Origin: Sunxiuqinia sp963678245
GTDB lineage: Bacteria > Bacteroidota > Bacteroidia > Bacteroidales > Prolixibacteraceae
Assembly (NCBI GenBank): GCA_965140765.1
Contig: OZ223309.1
Location: 1,302,001-1,366,000 of the forward strand
Direction of reading: 5' to 3'
DNA: 64,000 bases
Shown: positions 9,454 through 18,169 of the stretch, piece by piece
How the letters are laid out: each line of letters opens with the position of its first letter
How positions within the stretch are numbered: the stretch's first letter is position 1
The notes under the pieces: model-generated
What the model saw: only the letters and a program-made list of their open reading frames with translations
The model's database searches: none
What the model was told of the DNA's origin: nothing
Translations under genes and position numbers: made by a program

Positions 9454-10788
9454 ATGAACAATACTTTGAAATATAAAATTATTGTGCTCTTGTTACTTGT
9501 CGGTTTTGGGCAACTGGCCGCACAGGAAAAGCCCTTGAACCTGAACAGGCCGGAACGTGAACAGTGGTTTGCCGGTTTGGGCTTTGGGATGTTTATCCAC
9601 TGGAGCCTGGATGTGCAACTGGGGATGGTGATTAGCCACAGCCTTGTTGGGGCTTCCGACGACTATGTGAACAGGTATTATAACGAACTTCCGACGACTT
9701 TTTACCCGGAATCGTTCAACCCCGCTGTATGGGCTAAAGCAGCCCGGATGGCTGGGATGAAGTACGTGGTATTCACCACCAAACACCACAACGGGTTTTG
9801 CATGTACGACACGAAGACAACGGACTTTAACATCATGAACACACCGTACGGGAAAGATATTACCAAGGAGGTCGTGGACGCCTTCAGGAAAGAGGGACTG
9901 GCAATTGGGCTTTACTTTTCACCGGACGACTTTCATTTTTTGTACAAGCAGGGCAGGCTCATCTCAAGGACAAGGCCGGAGTCATTTGCCTCGAACAATA
10001 AACCATTGAAGAGCTACGTGAAGGAACAGATGCAGGAGCTGATGACCCAATACGGAAAGATCGACATTGTGTTTTTGGACGGCATGGAACAATCAGGCAA
10101 AACAGCGGTCGCAAAGGTGTGCTGGGAGATCAACCCCGATGTGGTTGTTACCCGGGGAGCTATTGAGACACCGGAGCAGGAGACGCCCAATAAACCGCTG
10201 CCTTCACCCTGGGAGGCCTGTTATACCTTTGGCGACCAATGGCAGTATCGGCCAACGAATGAACATTATAAGTCAGCCAATGATGTGATTCAAAAACTGA
10301 TCGAGATCAGGGCAAAAGGCGGGAACTTCCTGTTGAACTTCGGGCCTGATAAGGAGGGCAGGTTCCCGAAAGAACAGGAAAGCGGGCTGAACGAGATCTC
10401 GCTATGGATGTTTATCAACCACGAGGCATTCGGGAACACAGTCCCTTTTGGAGTGACTAACGAATCCAATGTATGGTTCCTGAAGAAAAAGGGCGAAAAT
10501 ACAGTTTATGCTTTTCTTTTGGAAAAGGACTGGCCATTGGGGGACCGAAAGACCTATGACCTGCAATCGGTCAAGGCAGGGAATAATGCGAAGATTTCTG
10601 TGTTGGGTCAGAACAGTAAAGTGTTGGAATACCATCCGGAAACTGACCCAATGCCAACCATTAAAAACACAAAAGAAGGGATCGAAATATCGGTGATGCG
10701 GGCACAACGGATCTACAACGACCGTAAATGGCCCAACCCGGTTGTGGTCAAGTTGGAAAACGTGTTTTCACGAAATCAAAACGAATAA
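9454..10788 (+). CDS. GH29 alpha-L-fucosidase, secreted
   Basis: The 444-residue protein has a signal peptide (IVLLLLVGFGQLAAQ). The GH29 barrel begins with LGFGMFIHWSLDVQLG. FTTKHHNGFCMYDTKTTDFN is the substrate-binding loop, and IDIVFLDGMEQ carries the probable nucleophile Asp209. NFLLNFGPDKEGRF is the conserved barrel exit, followed by a short beta-sandwich. It removes alpha-L-fucose, which supports a fucosylated glycan as the target of the locus. Typical GH29 length, intact, directly after GH3. Confidence 0.92.
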   Translation: MNNTLKYKIIVLLLLVGFGQLAAQEKPLNLNRPEREQWFAGLGFGMFIHWSLDVQLGMVISHSLVGASDDYVNRYYNELPTTFYPESFNPAVWAKAARMAGMKYVVFTTKHHNGFCMYDTKTTDFNIMNTPYGKDITKEVVDAFRKEGLAIGLYFSPDDFHFLYKQGRLISRTRPESFASNNKPLKSYVKEQMQELMTQYGKIDIVFLDGMEQSGKTAVAKVCWEINPDVVVTRGAIETPEQETPNKPLPSPWEACYTFGDQWQYRPTNEHYKSANDVIQKLIEIRAKGGNFLLNFGPDKEGRFPKEQESGLNEISLWMFINHEAFGNTVPFGVTNESNVWFLKKKGENTVYAFLLEKDWPLGDRKTYDLQSVKAGNNAKISVLGQNSKVLEYHPETDPMPTIKNTKEGIEISVMRAQRIYNDRKWPNPVVVKLENVFSRNQNE

Positions 10789-10798
10789 AATTTGTCTT

Positions 10799-12922
10799 AT
10801 GAGAAATTATTTATCTATAATTATCGTTATTATTATTTCTAATAATTTGCTATTTGCTCAAACAAGTAGTATCGATGTGTTTCCCAAAGTATCAGGACAA
10901 CCGGGTTCTCCAAATTATTGTTCTGCCAGGTTAACGGGTGATACGTTAATAGTTGAGAATTCCCGTATTAAACGGGTTTATCTATGGAACAAAGGAGACA
11001 TTATATCTCAAAAACTGGAAGACAAGCGATCTGATAAAGTCTGGTTGTTTAATACCTCAAAACCAGATATGAGCTTTCCCGGCCAAAAGGAACTGTCAGG
11101 TGATGGTTCATTTTCTGTTGAAATTGTTCCGGAAAATCGAATCAAGCCGGAACATCTGGAAGCCACTGTTCTTTGCACTCTCGGAAAACTTCAGGTAAAA
11201 AAGGTTTTTAGCATTTACCCTAACTGCCCGGCAATTGCCTGCACTGTATATCTGCGAGGACAATCAGAATCGGATTGGGTGTATCAATCTACGAATCCTG
11301 CTGATTTGAAAAATATCGAACAACTAAACGAAAAAGTGAATGACGGCTCTGTGCCAATACTTGAAAGGTTGCGCCTTCAGGGGAAGCAATGGATGTTGAC
11401 GGTTGTTGATTTTAAGGATGTTACAGATAGGTTCAATACGTTGGTTATAGAACAAGAGGTGTTGGCATACCGGAAAAACTTATTTAGGGGCAACCTGCTT
11501 TTTGCAACCGACCAAACCTCAGGGGAAGGGGTATTTGTTTTGAAGGAGTCGCCAACTCCAACTGCGCAGCTCGCCTACCCCGGGGGAGACTTTTTAAGCG
11601 ACTTTGGTCATATTAGGATGATGGGTGCAAATATGCAATCAAGCGATCTTGATCTGGTAAAATGGACGAAAGCCTGTGGTTTTGCTACAGGTGTTTATGG
11701 GGGGACTCCGGTAAATAAATTATTGGCGTTACGCGAATATCAACAACGGATTCGGTTACACCGCCCGGAGCGGGACGAAATGATTATGATGAATACCTGG
11801 GGAGATCGCAGTCAGGATACGAAAGTAGATGAAGCTTTTTGCCTGGATGAACTGGACGCGGGCGCCCGCTTGGGGATTACATATTTTCAGCTCGATGATG
11901 GCTGGCAAACGGGGAGAAGTGGAAATTCTGCTTTTAAGGGAGGATCTTTTAAAGATATCTGGAGGGATTCAAACTATTGGAAGCCTGATCCTGTAAAATT
12001 TCCAGATGGACTTACACCTATTATCGAGAAAGGGAAGAAACTTGGAATTAAGATTGGGATTTGGTTTAATCCAAGTTCTGACGGCAGTTATGCCAATTGG
12101 GAAAAAGATGCCAACGCGCTTATTGCCTTATATAAACAATACGGGATTCTGACATTTAAAATTGACGGGGTAAATATACCGGATAAGCAATCGGAAATAA
12201 ATTTCAGAAAATTTATGGATAAAGTAGTGGATGCAACTCAGGGCGAGGTTGTATTTAATCTGGATGTTACAGCTGGTAGAAGAGGGGGGTATTTTTCATT
12301 TAACGAGTACGGAAATATTTTTCTGGAGAATCGTTATACCGACTGGCAGAATTATTATCCCTACTGGACTTTGCGAAATCTTTGGATGCTTTCAAAATAT
12401 ATTCCGCCACAAAATTTACAGATTGAATTTTTGAATAAATGGAGAAATACTGAAAAATATAAAGATGAGTTGTTTGCTCCTGAGAATTATTCATTCGACT
12501 ACCTCTTTGCTACAACTATGGCTGGTCAACCGCTCGCATGGTTTGAAAGTACAGGCTTGCCCGAAGCGGCTTTTAGTGTTGCAGGATTAATCGGTCGTTA
12601 CAAGGAGGTCATGTTTGATTTTCATTCGGGCATTATTCTGCCTATTGGAGAAGAACCCTCTGGGAGAAGTTGGACAGGCTTTCAATCTCAAAAGGAAGAG
12701 AGCCTCAATGGCTATGTGCTGGTGTTTAGAGAACAAAATGAATCTAACAATGTTGTGTTGAAACTCCCAATGATAGCTGCTGGATCCTATCACTTTGAAC
12801 CAATTGCCGGTGCAGGGAAACCATTCATTACTAAAGTGGTTCAAAACAAGGAAGTCCGGTTTTCTATCGATCAACCCAATAGCTTTGTGCTCTACAAATA
12901 TACAAAACAGGCGCACCCATGA
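10799..12922 (+). CDS. GH36-like alpha-galactosidase, second copy, secreted
   Basis: I chose the ATG at 10799, which opens directly into a signal peptide (MRNYLSIIIVIIISNNLLFAQ) and does not overlap GH29; a longer frame from a non-ATG codon at 10742 has no leader. The body has the melibiase motifs MMNTWGDRSQD, YFQLDDGWQTG and LTFKIDGVNI, with probable nucleophile Asp456. A C-terminal beta domain ends in SFVLYKYTKQ. It is clearly paralogous to 1256-3331 (same motif order, SWTGFQ near the end). The last codons overlap the start of a sulfatase fragment, which marks a recombination join at 12921. Confidence 0.84.
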   Translation: MRNYLSIIIVIIISNNLLFAQTSSIDVFPKVSGQPGSPNYCSARLTGDTLIVENSRIKRVYLWNKGDIISQKLEDKRSDKVWLFNTSKPDMSFPGQKELSGDGSFSVEIVPENRIKPEHLEATVLCTLGKLQVKKVFSIYPNCPAIACTVYLRGQSESDWVYQSTNPADLKNIEQLNEKVNDGSVPILERLRLQGKQWMLTVVDFKDVTDRFNTLVIEQEVLAYRKNLFRGNLLFATDQTSGEGVFVLKESPTPTAQLAYPGGDFLSDFGHIRMMGANMQSSDLDLVKWTKACGFATGVYGGTPVNKLLALREYQQRIRLHRPERDEMIMMNTWGDRSQDTKVDEAFCLDELDAGARLGITYFQLDDGWQTGRSGNSAFKGGSFKDIWRDSNYWKPDPVKFPDGLTPIIEKGKKLGIKIGIWFNPSSDGSYANWEKDANALIALYKQYGILTFKIDGVNIPDKQSEINFRKFMDKVVDATQGEVVFNLDVTAGRRGGYFSFNEYGNIFLENRYTDWQNYYPYWTLRNLWMLSKYIPPQNLQIEFLNKWRNTEKYKDELFAPENYSFDYLFATTMAGQPLAWFESTGLPEAAFSVAGLIGRYKEVMFDFHSGIILPIGEEPSGRSWTGFQSQKEESLNGYVLVFREQNESNNVVLKLPMIAAGSYHFEPIAGAGKPFITKVVQNKEVRFSIDQPNSFVLYKYTKQAHP

Positions 12923-13037
12923 TTTGGGATATGGGGATTTGAGCTGTTACGGGCAAAACCACTTTCAAACGCCCAATATCTACCGGATGGCTTGTGAGGG
13001 GATGCCAAATACTCAGAAATACAATGGTACTCAATAA
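12921..13037 (+). pseudogene. Sulfatase N-terminal fragment
   Basis: The frame reads DLGYGDLSCYGQNHFQTPN then IYRMACEGMP. This is the metal-binding N-terminal block of type I sulfatases (DD.GygDl.cyG...TPniD.la.eG). It lacks the preceding start, has the usual Asp after N-I replaced by Tyr, and stops after about 38 residues, before the C-x-P-S-R site. It follows the GH36-like stop without a gap. It is a relic of a second sulfatase gene. Confidence 0.75.
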
Positions 13038-13055
13038 TATCTCCCCGGAAATGGG

Positions 13056-13070
13056 TTTTTAGACAGACTG
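13056..13070 (+). repeat. 15-bp IS-end-like motif TTTTTAGACAGACTG
   Basis: The same 15 bases occur at 62729-62743, with a near-perfect inverted partner at 62635-62649. Such ends (CAGTCTGTCTAAAAA in the opposite sense) look like terminal inverted repeats of IS1182/IS5-type insertion sequences. Here the motif sits between a truncated sulfatase and an intact GH43 gene, so it plausibly marks an old insertion or deletion junction. The IS family name is a guess. Confidence 0.45.
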
Positions 13071-13103
13071 TCGTTACAACACATTTGAAAAATTATATTA
13101 TAG

Positions 13104-14249
13104 ATGAAACGAATAACAATTTTTACTTTGGGATTGATTCTTTTGTTTTCTTGTAATCCCCCTAAAACAAGTTATAACGCATTCAATCCAGGACAAGAAT
13201 GGAAAGACAATAATGATGTTCATATAAATGCTCATGGAGGAGGCATCCTATTTTTTAATCAAACATACTATTGGTATGGGGAACATAAAGTTGAAGGGAA
13301 AATAGGAAATACGGCACAAGTAGGAGTTCATGTCTATTCATCTAAAGATTTATACAACTGGAAGGATGAAGGAATCGCTTTGCCAGTAGATAGTATAGAT
13401 TCCAACTCTGATATTTCAAAGGGTTGCATTCTCGAAAGGCCTAAGGTGATTTATAATGAAAAAACAAAAAAGTTCGTCATGTGGTTTCACCTGGAAATAA
13501 AATCACAGGGATATGCTTCAGCAAGATCTGGTGTGGCAGTAGCTGATAATCCAACAGGACCTTTTATTTTCATTGAGTCAGTAAGACCCAACAAAGGCAC
13601 TTGGCCTGTTAACGTTCAGGAATACCATAAACTTCCTGTATCGGATACTGTTAAAAGCAAATATTGTGGAGGGAAAGGTTGTCTTCCTGCTCACGTAGAT
13701 TCATTAAATATTTTGGGACGAGATTTTAAGAATGGGCAAATGGCGCGAGATATGAATTTATTCGTAGATGATGATGGAAAAGCATACCACCTATATTCTT
13801 CTGAAGAGAACAGTACTTTGCATATCGCCGAACTAAGTGATGACTACCTTTCTCATTCTGGCAGATATGCCCGGTTTTTTAGCAACAGATATATGGAAGC
13901 ACCAACTATTCTAAAGACCAGTAAAGGGAAATATTATTTCATTGCTTCTGACTGTACCGGGTGGTCTCCAAATGCAGCCCGGTCAGCCAGTGCTGATGAT
14001 ATATTTGGTCCATGGACAGAACTTGGAAATCCATGTATAGGTCCAGATTCTTCAACCACCTTTCATTCGCAAAGCACCTATATCCTTCCTGTCCAGGGGA
14101 AAAATGATGCGTTTATATTCATGGCTGACCGATGGACTCCTGAAAATCCTATAGACGGTAGATATATCTGGTTACCTATCCATTTAGTAAATGACAAGAT
14201 TGAATTGAAATGGATGGACAAATGGGATTTAAGTATTTTTAAAGAATAA
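13104..14249 (+). CDS. GH43-like glycosidase lipoprotein
   Basis: The 381-residue protein has a lipoprotein signal (GLILLFSC, Cys17). A five-bladed beta-propeller of the GH43/GH117 clan follows, with DVHINAHGGGILFFNQTYYW, the catalytic-base region at its start. ILERPKVIYNEKTKKFVMWF and NRYMEAPTILKTSKGKYYFI are blade motifs, the latter with a candidate acid Glu. Close Bacteroidota relatives are GH43 subfamily enzymes active on galactan or arabinogalactan side chains; the exact substrate cannot be read here. It is the last intact gene of the locus before the integrase remnant. Confidence 0.82.
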   Translation: MKRITIFTLGLILLFSCNPPKTSYNAFNPGQEWKDNNDVHINAHGGGILFFNQTYYWYGEHKVEGKIGNTAQVGVHVYSSKDLYNWKDEGIALPVDSIDSNSDISKGCILERPKVIYNEKTKKFVMWFHLEIKSQGYASARSGVAVADNPTGPFIFIESVRPNKGTWPVNVQEYHKLPVSDTVKSKYCGGKGCLPAHVDSLNILGRDFKNGQMARDMNLFVDDDGKAYHLYSSEENSTLHIAELSDDYLSHSGRYARFFSNRYMEAPTILKTSKGKYYFIASDCTGWSPNAARSASADDIFGPWTELGNPCIGPDSSTTFHSQSTYILPVQGKNDAFIFMADRWTPENPIDGRYIWLPIHLVNDKIELKWMDKWDLSIFKE

Positions 14250-14369
14250 AACGCGTTGTTTTATAAATTGTATGAGTAGTGGCAGATTATACGGCTAACG
14301 AAGCCCCCAAATCTTTTTAGTATTAATTAAGCTTGCATCACGGAACTGAAAACTTAAAGCAGGAGATAT

Positions 14370-15612
14370 TTAAATCCGAGATTGCTTTATAGATTCCAAT
14401 TTTGTTTGTAGTTGTTTGATAGCGTCTGAAATTTTTTGATCCAGAATCTTGGCATATATTTGAGTCGTTTTCAGATTTGTATGGCCAAGTATTTTAGACA
14501 CAATTTCAAGAGGAACACCATTGGTAAGCGTTACCGTGGTTGCAAAAGTATGTCGGGCCATATGGAACGTCAGATTTTTATCTATCTCACACAAATCAGC
14601 AATTTCTTTCAGGTAACTGTTTAGTTTCTGGTTAGAGATATTAGGGAAAACAGTGCCTTTGTTTTCAGAACGTGGATGATTCTTATATTGGTCAATAAGT
14701 AATTGGGCTTGCTTCAAAATTGGAATACGGACCGGAGTAGAAGTCTTTTCTCGTTGTGTTACAATCCATGACATACCGTTAATTCCTTTCCTGATGTTAT
14801 TAGGAGCCAGGTTTGCCACATCGATATAAGATGATCCGGTGTAACAGGCAAACACAAAAAGGTCACGAACATAGTTAAGTCGTTCCATTTTGAATATTTT
14901 CTTTTCAATGGCAGCTAACTCTGTTTCGGTTAAAAATTCACGTTCTACTTTCTTGAAATGTAGTTTGTAAGCTGCAAAGGGATCTTTATCCAGCCATTCC
15001 ATGCGAACAGCCATGGATATCATTTTACGAAATCGTTCCAGTTGTTTCATAACCGCATTATTACCCATTGGCCGTTGATGATCGATTGGTTTGTGTTTTC
15101 GGAGGTAAAACTCAAAATCAGTGATGAATCGGTAATTGAGTTCGGATAAGAAAATATCCTCCCTGTTCATACTTTTTTGTAGGAACAATTCAATATATCT
15201 TGCAGTAGTATGATAGTTTTTGAGTGTTCCCCATTTTAGGTTCAAACCCATGCTGACGTTGTGATATTCGACCAGTTCCTTTAGTGTTTTCCCGGTTTCG
15301 TCAATACCATAAAATTTGTCTTTTATTGCATCTGGAGTAATTACAACCTTCTCTAATGCAAGTTCCTGGTAGTAACCGGTTAGCTGGGAGCGGATCTGCT
15401 CAAGATAGGAGTTAAGCTGCGCAATTTCAGAAGACTTTCCTTTTGCCATACCTTGCCCTTTGTTCCAGTTGGAAACGGGTATTCGCTTTTTTACAGAGAT
15501 TTCTCAACGGTAGGAATCAACCGTAATAACGTGCGTAAATTGGGGCAGTTCCATACATAACTTTGGCTCTTTTTAGCACAATATGAATTCCGAAAGTACT
15601 TTTTGTTTTCAT
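14370..15612 (-). pseudogene. Tyrosine recombinase (island integrase), N-terminus broken
   Basis: The uninterrupted part (start at 15449, 359 residues) has a SAM-like core-binding domain and a catalytic domain with TGSSYIDVANL, FHMARHTFATTVT and LGHTNLKTTQIYAK. The missing N-terminus is still readable upstream. An ATG at 15612 gives MKTKSTFGIHIVLKRAKVMY, then an extra T (CGTTATT) shifts the frame. The restored frame meets a TGA before SVKKRIPVSNWNKGQG joins MAKGK. Two lesions in the arm-binding domain suggest loss of function, though an internally started protein is possible. It lies beside tRNA-Pro (15903-15976), the usual arrangement for an integrase and its attachment site. Confidence 0.85.
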
Positions 15613-15643
15613 GTCAAATCATTTAATTTGGTTCTGGGTTCCT

Positions 15644-15658
15644 AAAAGGTCACCTTTT
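15644..15658. promoter_or_regulatory. Perfect 7+1+7 inverted repeat upstream of integrase
   Basis: AAAAGGT-C-ACCTTTT lies 32 bp ahead of the original integrase start (15612, minus strand), where an operator or recombinase arm site would be expected. Two GGTCCC direct repeats lie further up (about 15784-15802). No protein can be assigned to it. The rest of 15613-15902 shows no gene. Confidence 0.35.
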
Positions 15659-15902
15659 ACTGTTGTTTTTTTGCTCCAAAATGAACCAAATCGCACCATT
15701 TCGAATGAGTAAAATCCTCTTCAACTACCATGTTGATAATTCGTTATAAGATCTTCGGCGATCTCTAAGGTATCAAAATTTAGAGGTCCCCGGATAGGTC
15801 CCATTTACAATGGTTTTTTATGGTGTATTTTGACCTTATAAAAAGAAAGCCCGTAAATCATTTGACTTATAGGCTTTTGATTTGTTTTAGATTTTGAATC
15901 TG

Positions 15903-15976
15903 TCGGGATGACTGGATTCGAACCAGCGACCCCGTCGTCCCGAACGACGTACGCTACCAGACTGCGCTACATCCCG
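15903..15976 (-). tRNA. tRNA-Pro (CGG)
   Basis: Read on the minus strand, a 74-base cloverleaf folds with acceptor stem CGGGATG/CATCCCG and a D arm. The anticodon arm CGTCG-TTCGGGA-CGACG places CGG at positions 34-36. The T arm is GCTGG-TTCGAAT-CCAGT, with discriminator A. CCA is not encoded. Its 3' end points toward the broken integrase, so it is the likely attachment site of the island to the left. Confidence 0.95.
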
Positions 15977-16142
15977 TTATTTGCAGTATGACAAATTTAC
16001 AACTTTTGCTCAATTTGCATCATTACTTTCACCAAAAACTCCAACAGAGTATATTGCATTTTTTGGGTAAGCCCATAAAAGATGTTTGAATCTTTTATTT
16101 ATAATCAGTAACTTGTATATAATAAACTAATTATAAAAATTC

Positions 16143-16871
16143 ATGCAAGTCAAAAACCTGATTCGAGTTTTGCCATGGCACGAAAGTCGTGTTTGGCGGA
16201 AACGTGAGCTACGGCAAATCAACAAGGTAATCCTGCACCAGGAGCTGGGAGAAAGCGTTGTTGAAAATGTTAACACCTACCATACTTCTGTTAGTCCCCA
16301 AAATCATATTACGCCCAAGGGATGTCCGCATATTTGTTACCATTATGCTATTCGAAAGAATGGTGAAATAGTGCAGACCAATGAGTTATCAGATATTACC
16401 TGGCACTGCAAAGGGCAAAATACATCATCGGTTGGAATCATGTTTGTGGGGAATTTTTCAGGTCCGGGCTATGATATGGGAACCAGTGAGCCAACACCAG
16501 AGCAAATGCAATCGGTAGAAGTGCTTGTTGACTTTCTACTCGAAAGCTTAGGCCTTGACAATGCTGACCTATTTGGGCATTATCATTTTGGGAAACCTGC
16601 TTGCCCCGGTTATGTATTGCAGGAATGGATAGAAAAAAAACGAGGAAACTTAAGCGCTCAACTAGTTGAAGAGAAAATAGAGAAATCTGTTTCAGAAATT
16701 CAATCTCGTTTGAATAAGCTTGGATATAGCTCGGGTAAAGTTGATGGCATTATGGGTATGAAAACCCAATCGGCTATTCGCCGCTTTCAGGCCGATCAGC
16801 ATTTGATTGCCGATGGCATTGTGGGACCACAAACCTGGTCGAAATTACTAAACCTAACACTTCAGTCATGA
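16143..16871 (+). CDS. N-acetylmuramoyl-L-alanine amidase with peptidoglycan-binding domain
   Basis: Residues about 20-170 form an Amidase_2 domain that cleaves the MurNAc-L-Ala bond. It has ILHQELGES (first zinc His), ICYHYAIRKNGEI, ITWHCKGQNTSSVGIMFVGN and GHYHFGKPACPG, where a conserved Lys and Cys complete the site. Residues about 180-240 form a PG_binding_1 module (IQSRLNKLGYSSGKVDGIMG). No signal peptide is visible, which fits a phage-type endolysin or a protein exported by other means. The start codon of the next gene overlaps its stop (ATGA), and three small membrane proteins follow. Confidence 0.9.
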   Translation: MQVKNLIRVLPWHESRVWRKRELRQINKVILHQELGESVVENVNTYHTSVSPQNHITPKGCPHICYHYAIRKNGEIVQTNELSDITWHCKGQNTSSVGIMFVGNFSGPGYDMGTSEPTPEQMQSVEVLVDFLLESLGLDNADLFGHYHFGKPACPGYVLQEWIEKKRGNLSAQLVEEKIEKSVSEIQSRLNKLGYSSGKVDGIMGMKTQSAIRRFQADQHLIADGIVGPQTWSKLLNLTLQS

Positions 16872-17314
16872 CACAAACAAAAAGCAACATCAGTCAGGAG
16901 GAATTTTACACCGTCACACAAAAGGAATTTTGGTTGAAATGGACATCGAAGCTCCTGTTCACATTGATCTCTGTAAAACTATGGGGATTAATTGCCTGCA
17001 CCTGGGTCTCTACATATTTGCTCCTTCATCATCAGCTCGTTGAGATTGGACAGAATGCTTATGAACTTGGAATAACCGGTGGACAGTGGGTAACATTTAA
17101 CACAACCATCTGGGGACTCATATTTGGAATGAAAGAGATTTTTCGAGTGATGGAAAAGAAAGATAAAAATGATGAGAAGATTTTAAAGGCCGATAACGAA
17201 ACCAAAGAAGAGATTGCCAAGATTACCGCCAGCACTATGAGCAGCCCTGCTACAGGTTCTCAATCGAGCTATAATACAGAAGGGAAAGAAGTTGTTGGCG
17301 ACGAACCTAATTAA
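16868..17314 (+). CDS. Small membrane protein, holin-like position
   Basis: The 148-residue protein has two probable membrane segments (LLFTLISVKLWGLIACTWVS and VTFNTTIWGLIFGMKEIF) followed by a charged, Thr/Ser-rich C-terminal tail. Its ATGA overlap with the amidase implies translational coupling. I do not recognise a family. Position after an endolysin-like amidase suggests a membrane partner such as a holin, but this is inference from order alone. Confidence 0.6.
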   Translation: MTQTKSNISQEEFYTVTQKEFWLKWTSKLLFTLISVKLWGLIACTWVSTYLLLHHQLVEIGQNAYELGITGGQWVTFNTTIWGLIFGMKEIFRVMEKKDKNDEKILKADNETKEEIAKITASTMSSPATGSQSSYNTEGKEVVGDEPN

Positions 17315-17324
17315 ATATACAAGC

Positions 17325-17738
17325 ATGGAAAAGAATGTAAAAATTATCGTCGTCGGTTTGGTTGTTCTGGCAGTTGTTGCTTCTTTAATTTTTGTGAGTT
17401 TTAAAATTGAAGGTCCCGGAACACTCATTGGAGGCTTAGCTGTATTGTGGGCTGGAGTAAAATCGAAGGTATTCGGCAGAAAAACCACAGAAGAAAAGAT
17501 TGAGCAAGTAAGAAGTGACCACAACCTAAAACGAGAAGAATGGCAAACAGCCAAAGAAGAATACGACTCTAAATTTCGATTGCTACAGGCTCAAATGCAG
17601 TATATCGACTATAAATCAGCCTTAATTTCAGAAAAAATAAGTAATCTGGATGATTACCAAAAGAAGAAGGTTGCTGAAATTGAAAATGCAAATAGCGACC
17701 AACTATTGAAACTACTAAACGAAAGGACTCCCCAATGA
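17325..17738 (+). CDS. Small membrane protein with coiled-coil tail
   Basis: I chose the ATG at 17325, which starts MEKNVKIIVVGLVVLAVVAS, a clean N-terminal membrane anchor; the in-frame codon at 17292 overlaps the previous gene. A short second hydrophobic stretch (TLIGGLAVLWAGV) is followed by about 80 residues of charged coiled coil (EEKIEQVRSDHNLKREEWQ onward). Family unknown. It is part of the same tightly packed run as the amidase. Confidence 0.6.
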   Translation: MEKNVKIIVVGLVVLAVVASLIFVSFKIEGPGTLIGGLAVLWAGVKSKVFGRKTTEEKIEQVRSDHNLKREEWQTAKEEYDSKFRLLQAQMQYIDYKSALISEKISNLDDYQKKKVAEIENANSDQLLKLLNERTPQ

Positions 17739-18169
17739 TTAAACACGCCATACTACTCAGCTTTATTATACTTTTAGCCATAGGTTCCAGAGCACAAAGT
17801 AGCAAGTTAATACCCGGTAAAAGCTTCACCAATCAAAGTACCGATACCTTATTTATCATTCCAATGGATCGGGTAAAATTGCTTCTATCAAGCGAAGTAA
17901 ACAACGATATTAACCTGCAAAAGCTGGAGCTGTACAAAAAGAAAATCAGCCTTTTTGAAGAGAGATCAGCCTTGGCGGACAGTGCTATCACAATCAAGAA
18001 GTTGGAAGCCGACTATTGGCATGACCAACTCCTTCAGCGCGACCAACTTCTGGAAAACCAACAAATAGAGAATCTGAAGCTGATTGACGACAAGAACCGC
18101 ATCAGACAATCGCGCATTTATTACCTGATTGGCGGGCTGATTGCCGGAGCTGTCGTGTTTTCGTTGTAG
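17735..18169 (+). CDS. Exported coiled-coil protein with C-terminal membrane segment
   Basis: The 144-residue protein has a signal-like N-terminus (AILLSFIILLAIGSRAQ), a long helical middle (LQKLELYKKKISLFEERSAL and following) and a C-terminal hydrophobic segment (YYLIGGLIAGAVVFSL). It overlaps the previous gene by ATGA. The topology (secreted start, coiled coil, end anchor) recalls spanin-like or tail-lysis accessory proteins, but there is no sequence evidence for that. It ends one base before the convergent gene at 18170. Confidence 0.6.
   Translation: MIKHAILLSFIILLAIGSRAQSSKLIPGKSFTNQSTDTLFIIPMDRVKLLLSSEVNNDINLQKLELYKKKISLFEERSALADSAITIKKLEADYWHDQLLQRDQLLENQQIENLKLIDDKNRIRQSRIYYLIGGLIAGAVVFSL

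Noticed and set aside
10742..10798. Upstream extension of the second GH36-like gene
   Set aside because: It needs a non-ATG start inside the GH29 gene and puts a charged stretch ahead of a perfect signal peptide; the ATG at 10799 fits better.
1..14249. A complete polysaccharide utilization locus with SusC/SusD
   Set aside because: No TonB-dependent SusC-like or SusD-like gene is in the window; only the enzyme part can be supported.
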